Source: Anniella stebbinsi (taxonomy: Eukaryota > Chordata > Lepidosauria > Squamata > Anniellidae). Taken from it: a DNA stretch of 64,000 bases. The DNA lies in the NCBI GenBank assembly GCA_029215795.1, contig JARDYH010000001.1, forward strand, positions 196,237,654-196,301,653, in the 5' to 3' direction. The first letter of the stretch is position 1. Every line of letters starts with the position of its first letter. Shown one piece after another: positions 23,330-34,039 of this stretch. Under the pieces are notes generated by a model. That model was not told the DNA's origin, made no database searches, and saw nothing but the letters and a program-made list of their open reading frames with translations. A program made the position numbers and the translations under genes.

Positions 23330-23475
23330 CATCCGGGCCTTGTTCTTGGCTAGCGCGGTTGCGCTGGCCAAGAACAAGGCCCAGATCGGCGAGGGAAGAG
23401 GCCGGAACGACGTGCGCCCGCACTTCCGGGTGCGCGTCGTTCCGGCCTCCTCCCCTCTGCCATCCGGGCCTTGTT
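23330..23475. repeat. Pair of GC-rich hairpins
   Basis: Two stems stand side by side. The first pairs 'gggccttgttcttggc' with 'gccaagaacaaggccc'. The second pairs 'gaggccggaacgacgtgcgc' with 'gcgcgtcgttccggcctc'. A third partial copy of the first stem follows at about 23465. They lie inside the 23212 element. Confidence 0.85.
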
Positions 23476-23504
23476 CTTGGCTTGCGCGGAAGCCAGAGGC
23501 CGAG

Positions 23505-23910
23505 CGGAAGAGGGCCAATCTCTCCCGCCTCTTGCGCGCCGCCTCCCGCCTCCTCGACGCTTGTCACCAGGGCGATGCGCTTCGAGGAGGCCGGAGGCAG
23601 CGCGGGAGAGAGCGGCCCTCTTGCACGCCGCCTCCGGCCTCCTCGACGCTTATCACCAGGGAGATGATCTTCAAGGAGGCCGGAGGCAGCGCGGGAGAGA
23701 GCGGCCCTCTTCCATGCCGCCTCCCGCCTCCTCGACGCTTGTCACCAGGGCGATGCGCTTTGAGGAGGCCGGAGGCAGCGCGGGAGAGAGCGGCCCTCTT
23801 GCGCGCCGCCTCCGGCCTCCTCGACGCTTGTCACCAGGGAGATGATCTTCGAGGAGGCCGGAGGCAGCGCGGGAGAGAGTGGCCCTCTTCCGCGCCGCCT
23901 CCGGCCTCGT
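23505..23910. repeat. 89-bp hairpin minisatellite with 178-bp higher-order period
   Basis: The motif TCCTCGACGC recurs at 23551, 23640, 23729 and 23818, exactly 89 bp apart. Each unit has a stem 'cctcctcga ... ttcgaggagg' around 'cgcttgtcaccagggcgatg'. Units 1 and 3 carry 'gcgatgcgct' and units 2 and 4 carry 'gagatgatct', giving a 178-bp dimer. GC-rich with many CpG. Long open frames on both strands here come from the repeat and are not genes. Confidence 0.93.
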
Positions 23911-25734
23911 CACAGCAGCAAAGAAGAAAGACAAGAAAGACGGTGGCAGGGAGGAGAGGAGAGGAGAGGTAGAAAAAAGAAGAGCAGAAGAGCGACAGGA
24001 CAGAAGAGAAACAGAAGCAGCACCCACCACCAGCAGTGGAGTGGCAGCGTGGGCCAGCATCAGGGCAAAGAAGGTACATGGTGGAAGGCCTTGTGTGGGT
24101 AGCTGTGGATTATTATTTTGGCTTTGGTGTGGGGTGGGGGGGGTGGATTTTTATCCCCCCCCTTAAGTGTTTGTGGGGAGGTTTTTTATTGTCTTGGAGA
24201 AGGTGTGGATTTTTTCCACTTTGGGTGAGTGTGCAGTGGTGTGTGGATTTAAATTTTTATTGCCTTTGGTAAGCATGTGTGAGGTGTGTGTGTATTATTA
24301 TTATTATTTTACCTTGGGTGAGTGTGTGTGTGTGAATGATTTTTTATTTTTGCCTTAAATAAGTGGATTCCCCATCATTAACACCACCATTGGTTTGTTC
24401 CTGTAACAAAAAGAAATGTGGCTCCAGAACTGCTTTTGTGTTGATGCTGATGCAAATGTTGTTGATTATTTTTATACTACATGCAAAGGGGTACACACTC
24501 TTACAACTGTCAGCTCCGTTCCAAACATTGCTTTTCTGTATGGCTTTGAGATTCTGATTATTTTACAGTGTGGCTTTGTGTATTTACCATCCCCCCACCT
24601 GGTGAAAGGTTAGCAGTTAAAGTTGCAGGAGCCCTGCCCACTTTTGTATCTTGTCATGCTGGGAATTGTCCTGTCCCAGCAAGATAATATGTGAGTGCAT
24701 AGTGTGGATTGTCTGGATCTGCTAGGCTCTGAAAGCATCTTTCTGGAGAGCACCTGCTGGTTGCATGATCCATGAGGCCAGGCTCTGGTTATGGCATAGT
24801 TCTCCTTGACAGGAGGGGCTTGCACTTGCTAGAGAAAGGTGAACAGATGTGGCTGTGATCCTATATTCATTTATCTGTGAGTAAGCTTTATTGAAATCAA
24901 TGGGACTTGTTTCTGAGGTTTCTTTGGGCAGTTTTGTTAGGGTCCCTGATTGGGATTTCTGTTCTCTGCACACTGAGGCAGCGTAAATTCAGGAGATATT
25001 TGGGTAAAAGGAGGAAAAGATCCTTGTCTTGTACTGAGATAATGGGCATCCATTCTGGCCTTTCTTTGTATTGCTGCTGACCATGGTCTTGTTTACATGG
25101 CTAATGAACCAGATGTAGAATGACACATTTTTAGATTAGTTTCTCACTGATAAACCAGATGTTGAAACAAGCTAAGATGTGCTAGTGAGAAATAACCGGA
25201 ACAAGCCTTTAGTCCATTTTGTTCCATGGCTAATGTTTGCAGGGTAATAGTATTTTATACTCTTTCTGAATGCTAGATTGCTCTTTTGTTGTACTAGATT
25301 TTTCTGAACTTGTCAACTGCTTCATTTGTTCAGTGCTGAATCTGTGAGTATGGATATGAGAAAGGTGATGGGGAAAGAATGTTAAATGTTAGGAAAGGTG
25401 AGACTATGGTCATCCAGTGAAGGAATTGCAGTCAGAAAAGATATTTGAGGGAAAGGGAGACTGTATCACACAGAGCATAGCAAAAGCTTTAAAGTCCAGC
25501 AAAAGCTACAAAAGTAGGAGTGAGTGAGTGAGTGTTCTTTATTTCAGTGATTTTAACATTAAGATGTTATGTAAAATAGGTTTGTCTTAATTACGTGCTG
25601 TGAAATCAGACATGTGATCAACGCCATGTTTGGGTGGGCATGCCCCCTTCAGTGCCAGACATGTTGGGGAGCACGCCCCCTTGGGGGGCGGCCATGTTGT
25701 CCTCCTTTTTGGTTTCCAAAATATGGTCACCCTA

Positions 25735-27835
25735 GGTTGGCTTTTTATAATAACTTGACATTGCATCAGATCGTTTTGACCCAGCCGAAACCAAAAAACA
25801 AACCCCACAAGTGGCCGAGTCATTTCGTTGCAATAAGTGAACACAATCACTTCAGTCTCTGCAACTGCGCAGCTGAACCCTGGAAGCTTCAGTAGCCTTG
25901 TGAAGCGAGTTCGGCTGGCAACTGTGTATTTGACAAGATACTGCATTCCCTGCAAAACTGGCAAGGGTCAGGGGAGAGAGACACACCAGTCCTGCAATGT
26001 GGAATTTCAAATGAGATCCTCACACTGCAGCCAAGCAGCATGAAGAGGAAAATGGTACTTTCAGCTGTCAAATCTTGAATAGGCATGCTAATGCTGTTTC
26101 TGTTATTTAAGCTCTCTAGCCTGTAATCATCCCATTTCTTGCCAGATGGGAAGTGTATCCTGTTTTATTAATATTATTGCTGAATTTGTGGTTTTTGAAA
26201 AGATGCTGAACTGACATGCTTGGGCACTGACTGGCTTTTATTATTTAATAAGTAGAACAGTTTTATTACAGGCCTTAGACAGGAGCTGTTGATATTCCAT
26301 TCATGTGCTCACTGTCTCCCATTCCTAACTCTGCACAGAGGAAACGCAAATTAAATGGTGGAAGTGGGTGTTTTTTTTTTTTCTTGCATGGAGATACGTT
26401 GCCACTTGTGAATGTTGTTTAGAACCTAATCTTGGATGCTTGATTACATTTGGAATGTTTCGGCAAGGAATGGGATAAGGAACTGAGGAGCTGGGCTGGC
26501 TCCAGAAGGGGGCACAATTGGGCATTAGCTAGGATCCCAAAACCAGCAGAGGGCCCTAACAGTACTACCATTTTCACTTTCCAGAACGTATTCAAGAAGA
26601 CCAGACTCAGCCCAAGAGAAATCTCAGTTTACATGTCTGTTCTTTTCCAGATTAGCTGGGCAAGGGGGGGGGGCACTGATCGTGTCATGCCCACCCCCAC
26701 CCCCCAAATCCAGAAGCTAACGCTGTCAGGGAGCATATGTGCAAGAGAACATAACTAGGCCCAGTGAGAGAGAAACCAGTAGCTATGCAGGTCATCATCA
26801 CGATATTTTCAAAATGCTTTAGCTTGCATGTTTTTTCATTCACTTTCAAATTTGTATCCAGGACAGTTAGAAATCTGTATTGTGATCAGATCCCCAAATT
26901 CTATTTTTCAGGAATCCAAGTTCTGGATGGAATTCTTCAAAAGGGAACAACACCGTGTGGTGAGGCAGCGGCATCTGCTCTGTCTCCTTTGTTGCCCCAG
27001 TGTGAATGAAGTCATTCTTGGAGGAACTATTTTCTGTGAATGGGCAGAAGACTTTTGCCCCTGAGCTCCTCAATGGGAACTGCCGCCATCATTTGTGGCT
27101 GGCAGGCATGACGATTCCTCCCACGGGAGTAGCGGGAGAGATGGGACTACCGGGCCCATTCTGTCACCTTTGCTGATTTGGCTCCTCTCCCTGAACTCTT
27201 CCCGTTCCAGCTGCTCGTTGATAAGAACAACAACTTTAAGAACTGGGCAATACCTTTATAACGGCCAATCAAAATGTCACAAAAGTGTGTGTAAGCTTTC
27301 GAGTTTGGTCCTAATAAAGGTATTGCCTAACTGCGGGTGTTGGATTTTTAGCCTCGCTCATTGACCACTGCTGCCATCGGCATTTTTACTTGAAGAACTG
27401 GTGCATCAATTTATTTGTCATCCTCCTCCTCCCTCCCCAACCTCTTTTCCTTTCGTGTTGTGCCTTTTAGATTGAAAGCTGAAGGGCAGGGACAGTCTTT
27501 TGGGTCGTTGTTTTTATTGCACTTATGTAAATTTCTGTGGGAGCCCTTTTGTAAAGCCGCCTGTGTCTGTTTTACGGCAGACTGCTCAATAGTTTAATTA
27601 CTATTTCAGTATAAATATTCAAGCCTGTGAGCATAATAATAAGATGCAGCATAGTTAGGGGAAAGGACCTGCAGCTGTAGTGGCTCAAAAAGCTTTTGCT
27701 GCAGCTGATCATTCATTATTCCGGTTTCAAACCAGCTTGCCCATTCAGTTGGGTGATCGGCTGCCACCTCCAACTGGATGTACTGCTCTTTCTGTGCTAT
27801 GGTCATTTAGGACTGTAGTCAGAACTACTAGTGTA
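25735..27835. other. Unassigned intergenic stretch
   Basis: Mixed sequence with no supported gene. Near 27236-27330 is 'gtgtgtaagctttcgagttt' with 'aataaaggtattgcct', which resembles a widely dispersed vertebrate repeat with 'cgaaagctt' (a similar piece lies at 41420-41490). Confidence 0.45.
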
Positions 27836-27837
27836 AC

Positions 27838-27841
27838 ATTT

Positions 27842-27872
<31 letters not shown>

Positions 27873-28045
27873 TTTATTATTACATTTATATTTTGCCTTT
27901 CCCCCCCTCTTTCAAGGAACCCAAGGGGGCTTAAATGGTCCTCATCCTGTCCATTTTATCCTCTCACAACAACCCTGCGGGGTAGGTTAGGCTGAGCGTC
28001 AGTGACCCTGCCCAACACTCTAACCATGACACCGCACTGGTTCTT
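27838..28045 (-). mobile_element. tRNA-derived SINE, minus strand, TTTA tail
   Basis: The left side is a (TTTA)n run (the A-rich tail read on the plus strand). The body has 'ttttatcctctcacaacaac' and 'aggttaggctgagcgtcagt', and the head has 'caacactctaaccatgacac'. On the minus strand this gives the usual tRNA-like head with 'gtggtt/gtcatggttagag', then 'cctcacagggttgttgtgag'-like body. The same SINE type lies at 38644. Confidence 0.75.
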
Positions 28046-28304
28046 GAAGTATTTTAACAATATTTGGTCCTAGAGTTGAATTCAACCACTATTTCATTTT
28101 TTAAAGAGGTCTATAGATGTATATTAATTAAACTATATGTAAAAATGTCAGCCTACATAAGCTTTGCTTCTGCGGTGGGGAGGCTTGGGAGCAGTCTCCT
28201 TGTGTGTCAGGGTGCGAAATCCTGGCTCTGGCACAGGACATGATGCCGACAACCATGGGTGCGTCACTTCCCATGACGGGAGATGCAGCGCCCCGGTTGC
28301 CAAG

Positions 28305-28735
28305 CGACGGCGGCAGATGAATCTCACCTCCTGTCAAGAGGAGAGATGGCTCCGTAGGGCCTTCTTTCTGTGGTGATGGCCAGTGCCCCTATGGAGCCAT
28401 CTCTCCTCTTGACGGGAGGTGGGATTCATCCGTACGGTTCATCTCTCCTCCCCTCTCCGCTCCTCCCATGGAATGGCGGTGTGCCGGTAAGGTATGCAGT
28501 AACCGATGCCACCATTCGGTAGGGAGGGCCAAGAGGGCGGTGGGGGGAAAGAGATGACAACTCCACGGAGGGGAAATAGTCCACTCCACGGAGCACCCCT
28601 TCTGTGTCGACCAAAGGTGCCCTGAAATTTTCCATCCGTGGAGTGGACTACTTCCCCTCCGTGGACTAATGTGTCATCCAAACATGCCCGTTGTGACTGG
28701 AGAGTCACAATGTCACCTAAAGAACCCGTAAACAA
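28305..28735. mobile_element. Fold-back element with two nested stems
   Basis: The first stem pairs about 28311-28358 ('ctgtcaagaggagagatggc') with 28387-28435 ('gccatctctcctcttgacgg'), with arms of about 45 bp. The second pairs about 28558-28595 ('ggaaatagtccactccacgg') with 28632-28668 ('ccgtggagtggactacttcc'). The termini are unclear. It is CpG-rich compared with its surroundings and has no coding capacity. Confidence 0.7.
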
Positions 28736-29517
28736 CCATGAGTAGGAATGACTAGCGCATGATAAATATCTCGTGTAGAAAAGACCTGAGATTGGTGCTT
28801 AGCGTTCAAAAAGGTTTTCCGCATAAGGCCCACTGCTTACCCAGGCAGCTTTTGGGGGATGGGAATGACCCACTGGCGAGGGGAAACCACTCTGCAAGTT
28901 TTATTTATTTTGCCCAAAGTTACCTTGCAGCACGTCTGCAAACTGGTTCAAAACATACACATAAGCAGACGCAATTGCACAAGGGGAAAAATACGGTCAA
29001 TTCCAGTTTTCTTGGCCCAAGAAGAGTTTCTGTAGTAGCTGTAAGGGCTCAGCCCTCCCCAGCTCAGTTTAAGCCCTGGAAGAGGACATTAACATCAGGG
29101 GCAGCTTAACCCACACATCGCTTGGGCCACAGCCAGGTGTCCTTGCCTTAGGATCTCATTGTAGATTGCTGTACATTCAAGTTATTGACACTAGATGTGT
29201 GCTGCCAGCTGGAAGTTTGATTTACGTCTTGGATGACTGTCAGCACATCTCCATCTCCTAGCAATAAGTATTCTCGTATTCCCACAACCGGTCGACTCTT
29301 CCTTGCCTGAAGAAGGGACATCAAAGCTGCCTCTTTTGCTTCAACAGCTTTGAAAAGACGGAATCCCCTGTTTACCACACCTGGAGGGGTTTTACAGGAA
29401 TACATATTCTAACTATTATTACTCTAGTGTCTTTCCACCATTCTCTTCCATTTTCTTTCCTAATAGATTCTGGTGTTTCTCAGGGTTGCATATGTCACTT
29501 CAACATTCTGTCTGACT
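28736..29517. other. Unassigned intergenic stretch
   Basis: No gene, RNA or clear repeat seen. A 116-codon frame at 28759-29109 has no splice or homology support. Confidence 0.45.
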
Positions 29518-30053
29518 GGGTTCAGACAACACGATAACCTATAGCGTTTAAAATAATCGACAGTTGGTTATTTAACCCACCATGAGTAATCGTGTTGTGC
29601 GGAGGGAGCTTTCTAACCAACAGTGGGTTATTTGGCCGAAATAACTAGCAGAAACAACCAACACTGTGCAGAATAGGCTATTTGAACTACCGCTTGTTAG
29701 CATGTTGTGTGGAGGGTATCGTTGGTTATTTCCTCAGCCACCATTGGTTATTTCGTCAGCCACAGAGTCTCAAGGCAAGAATGGTCAAAGCGGCGGCTGC
29801 CACTCTAGTTCAGCTGACAGGATAAATTTTCTGCAGCAATGGCTGATAGGATAGTAGCGGGAAGACTGGGGTGGGGAGAGGGGGTGGGGGATGAATGAGT
29901 CAGATCAGCGTGAACTAATAGTCAACTCAGCGCTGATCCTAATCCACACCATGGTTGATTATTATCATGTTGTGTGGGGAGCACCCCCTAGATAAACACC
30001 TGTCAAGTTGATAATTACCCCACCATTGATTATTGTGTTGTCTGAATGCAGCC
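29518..30053. mobile_element. hAT-like DNA transposon (long copy)
   Basis: The left end is GGGTTCAGACAACACGATAA and the right end, read inverted, is GGCTGCATTCAGACAACACA. The right 150 bp match the left of the 55120 element ('agggggtgctccccacacaa' read inverted, with 'ggtgtggattagg'). The interior has further 'ggttattt' motifs in both orientations. No transposase. Confidence 0.75.
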
Positions 30054-31589
30054 TCTCTCCCTATCTCTCCCTCCTATTCCCCCCCCCCCACTCACACTGG
30101 CACACACAGAGGACCAGGCTCAATGGTACTAAATAGACATGGACCCTGGAAGCAGGGAGGGAGCAGAAGAGGTTAGGGCTCCTACTAAGATGCCCATGGA
30201 TAATGAAGCAAAAAGTCTACACTAGTGGGCATCCCGGTCTTCTAACATCTGGCTCTTGGGTGGAACACCACACACACACCCCAACTCATCGTACTGATGT
30301 TATTCCTTTCTCAATGTTCCATATCTTTCCAAATTACCTTTATGATGACTTTTCCAGTGCTTGCAATTTCCATGCACTGCGAAGACATGTGTGGTCCAAC
30401 CTAGAGGCATTATAACTCGTACCAGTAGGAGAGGCTTTTAGGCTGTAGAACCTGCTTTGCAATGATCCCCCTTCTTGATTTTTGTGAGGGTGCGTATTTT
30501 TCACTGCATGCTGACACAGCTGTGTAACTCTGAATAACTGCACGCTTTATTCTTAAACCATTCTGCACAGCTGCAAAGGTTTGCATGCAGTTACTGGAGT
30601 TTAGAAAGCACGCCAAAAACGGCACGATGGCTCCCCACACCTTGTGTCTCCGCTCCCACCGTATCTTTCTCCTCCTTCAAATAACCATGCAAATTTGTTT
30701 CTTAAATCTCCATTCCTGTGCGGCTTTGAAGGTGTGCATGCAGTTAGCAGTATGAATGTAGCGTGCTACTCAGTATGTGGGGGGTCTCTAGATCTGGGCC
30801 TCGTTGCCTGTCTATCTTTTTTCTCCCTCTTCCAAAGTGTGTGTCTGTGTGTCTTCCCCACCCCCTTCTCACCGACTTTGGAAAGAACCGAGCCACATAG
30901 GTTGATGTCAGCTAAGCTTTTTAGGAATAACATCCCAGCTCCCCATTTGCATGCTTTTGTCATGGCTGCGTAAGCAAAGAGCCCTGTCAGTTCAGCGGAG
31001 GGTTATGAATTAGAAGAGCCACTTGACTTGAAATACCAAGAGAGCACTTGTTTCCTTCCAAACCAGCCAGCAAAAGACAATTAAACTGCCGAATTAAAAT
31101 GGCTCTCCTTTCGGAAACCATTGATGATAACTAACATTTTCCTAATAGCTGGAGCCCTTCAGCTCCTTTTCAAGATACCTGTTTTCCATTTGCGTTGCCC
31201 TGCTAACCACCAATAGCATTAGAGAGGACTTGAAAGGCAAAACTGAATGTAAAGACACAATAGGCATGATCAAGCCAAAGTGAAGTAATTTAATTTTTGA
31301 CCACATCCGTGGTTACTCAGAAATAAGTGCTATCAAGTTCAATATAACTCACTTTCCAGTATGTGTACATGTATGTGTGCGTAGGATTTGATCGTACCCA
31401 ATGCATCTCCTTTCTCTGTTCTTTTAACCTAACTTGCTCTGTTAACTATATTGGACCTGTTTGTGTGTTCAGGCTTACTCAACCAATGGGTTGTTTGATT
31501 GCTCACTCATGGTCGTTTGCAGGTCCTTTACCCAATGTTGTCATCTTTCAGGGCCTGTCCCATGCTTTGCAACTATTTTTTCACTCTCT

Positions 31590-31629
<40 letters not shown>

Positions 31630-31966
31630 GATCGAGGAACCTCCAGTATTCTTCTGAATAGTGTTTATTTATAGTGTGCAATTGTGCTATACCGTAGTGT
31701 CATCTCGTGGCTGTATAATGAAACATACAGAAAGGTATTGAAAGACCCCATCCTCCAAAAAAGCATGGGTAAAAGAGCGAATCGTAATCCTGCAAATAAC
31801 CTTAAAGCGGAAGCCTCGGTAAAAGGTGCGCAATAAAAGCCCGATGTAGAAATACCCCTAGTTTTCAGTTAGTGAATTGTCAGAAATTTCTGGTTGGTTG
31901 CATCCTCCTAACCCAAAGTGGATCACCACAGTGGATTCACCACCATTATTTTTTGTTTAGGATTTT

Positions 31967-32000
<34 letters not shown>

Positions 32001-33720
32001 AGGAGAAAGAGAAAATTAACATGAGATGGGGCGAAAAATAATGAGAGAAGGAGAAAAACAAACACAAAGGATTAAAAAAATGGAAGCTGTAAAAAAGAAA
32101 AATGGGTTACATGTTGCCCATTGGGGGTTAAGGTAGGTCCTAGGTCTTAAAGAGGACTGCTGAAAGGGAAGATCTGGGAACATGGTTTAGGAATGGATGA
32201 TTGCAGTCGGACTGCATGGGATGAGGGGAAAGATGCAGCAACAAACGAGGTCTTGACAGAGGCTGTAAGGAGAAGAATGATAAAACTGGCATAAATTATG
32301 TTTTATGTGTGTGTAAGAAGAAAGGGACCATTGTATTTCATGATGTTGAAAAAAATGAATCAATAAATATAAAATTACTATTGCGATGATTAATTTTGGA
32401 AAGAAAATTAAATTTTGAAGCGGATTTTCTTTTCCTTACGAGTGAAACGATCCCAAAAATGTTCTTTTAACCATGTCTGGGAAATCATAGCCAGATTTAG
32501 ACCAATGGTCCATTCCGTCCAGCATGTTATTGCTGGCAGTAGCCAACTAGAATCAGATAAAATTGCTTCATAATAGGACATTTTTGGCCCATTGGCTGTC
32601 AGTTGGTCATCTACACAACAGTATGATCACCATCATGAGTATGTAGGGAAGAGCAGAGTTCAGAATTTAATGAAATCATATGAGTAATCTCAAAGTGACC
32701 CTAGCAAAAGAGTAAACAAGAGTTGAAATAACCTCAATATCCTCAATCATGTAAACAAAGCCTGTACGGAGTTAGTTCTGCTTCAAACCAGAGCAAAATA
32801 GAAATGGGTCCAAATTCATGTGCCTAACTATATTTTCCTTGGCAGTAATATCAAAGGCTGGGAAAGGTCTGGGAACCATGTTTTGCTGCTGGTTATGGGT
32901 CAAATTCTGCTTCAGAGTTTGCATTGCTGCCACGGTGGAGGGAGGCTGGTATGGGATGCATGCAATCATTCCATAAAGCATTCTGTTTTAGTTTTTATCA
33001 ACAGAGAGTCATCATGTATATTAATGAAGGTCATTCTGGGGGGAAAGATGCTGCCTGTTAAAATTATTTTCAATTTTCTTTCTAACTTGCAGAATTAAAT
33101 CTAATTGTGTATGAATAGATGGTTCGGTGTGCCTTGAAAATCTGCCTGACATGTTGCAAATTTCCTGTGATGGTAGGAATAATTTAAAAAGAAGAAAAAG
33201 AGGAAGCACAATCTCACTTTCTATTTTTCTTTTCACTATGCAATTTTTTTTCTTTTGTAAAAAGCTGCTCTGCTGTTATCATTTTATCTGTTCTTATTCT
33301 CTGCACAGGGCAGTTCTGAAACATTTCATGTGCATCCTTATTTTCTACAGACTACTTATTCCATGTTTTTAAACTGAAGGGTGTCCATACTTGCCTCAGC
33401 TGGCTATTTTATTCTCCCTGTGAAAAGCTTTTAACCCAAGAACAAACCATGGGTTGAAATTCTGGGTTGTTTCTCTCTCAACAACCAAGAATGCCAGGTT
33501 CGGACATCACAGCAAACGACCTAGGAAGTTAGGTTGTTTAGCAAAGCAAAACTGAACATGCTTCAGCTCTGTGCTTTTGAGTATGGTTCCAAGACAGATG
33601 CCAAACTGAGAACTGGATGAAGACAGATCAAATAAAACCAGCTGTTGCTTCACCTTGTTGGTGTAGCCTAACCATGTTATTACCTGCTACCCTTTGCAGC
33701 CATTCCTGACTTTCCATTGA
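30054..33720. other. Intergenic stretch, mostly unassigned
   Basis: It contains a GT microsatellite (about 31592-31628) and a GA-rich run (about 31978-32000). From 31690 a short dispersed repeat with 'catctcgtggctgtataatg' is shared with about 59120. Near 33420-33680 are 'aaccatgggttg' motifs of a degenerate DNA transposon. No gene was seen. Confidence 0.45.
31592..31628 (+). repeat. (TG)n microsatellite
   Basis: About 18 TG units. Confidence 0.96.
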
Positions 33721-33906
33721 GGGTGACCATATGGAAAGGAGGACAGGGCTCCTGTATCTTTAACAGTTGTATAGAAAAAGGAATTTCAGCGGGTGCCATT
33801 TGTATGCATGCAGCACCTGGTGAAATTCCTTCTTCATCACAAAGTGACAGCTGCAGGAGCCCTGCCCTCTTTTGTATCTGGCCACTCTTGTATAGTATGG
33901 TCACCC
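33721..33906. mobile_element. Palindromic transposon, family P (copy 2, half-length)
   Basis: It begins GGGTGACCATATGGAAAGGA and ends with 'tatggtcaccc' followed by TA. The body has 'tttcagcgggtgccatttgt' and 'gcagcacctggtgaaattcc'. Only about half of the two-armed palindrome is present. The left flank lacks TA. Confidence 0.8.
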
Positions 33907-34039
33907 TACTAATTAACTTTGAATCAACCACTAAGTCATCAGCTCTCTACGGCTTCCTGTCAACTCCTTTTCACCTCTTTGAGTCTCAATGTTTTAGGAT
34001 TTTAGTTCAGATTCTTCACTCCTCTTTTAGTGTTTTGTT

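Larger units (their letters stand above)
23212..25732. mobile_element. TA-flanked composite DNA transposon, family G (long, GC-rich left half)
   Basis: The left end is GGGTGACCAGACGTCCGGAT and the right end, read inverted, is GGGTGACCATATTTTGGAAA. TA lies at both flanks (23210-23211, 25733-25734). The right 340 bp match, in inverse orientation, the left of the 34040 element. The left 850 bp are GC-rich hairpins and a minisatellite. The middle (24.1-25.4 kb) is AT- and GT-rich and not coding. Left and right ends differ after the first 9 bases, so it may be a fusion of two related elements. Confidence 0.7.

Noticed and set aside
23505..23910. CRISPR-like regular array
   Set aside because: The spacing is regular, but the whole 89-bp unit is repeated with no unique spacers, and this is vertebrate DNA.
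23313..23972. 219-codon plus-strand open frame and overlapping frames on both strands
   Set aside because: It lies in the 89-bp GC-rich minisatellite. Stop codons are rare there in every frame, and the protein would be a simple repeat.
23300..24060. CpG-island promoter of an unknown gene
   Set aside because: The CpG density is explained by hairpins and the minisatellite in a transposon, and no first exon was seen downstream.
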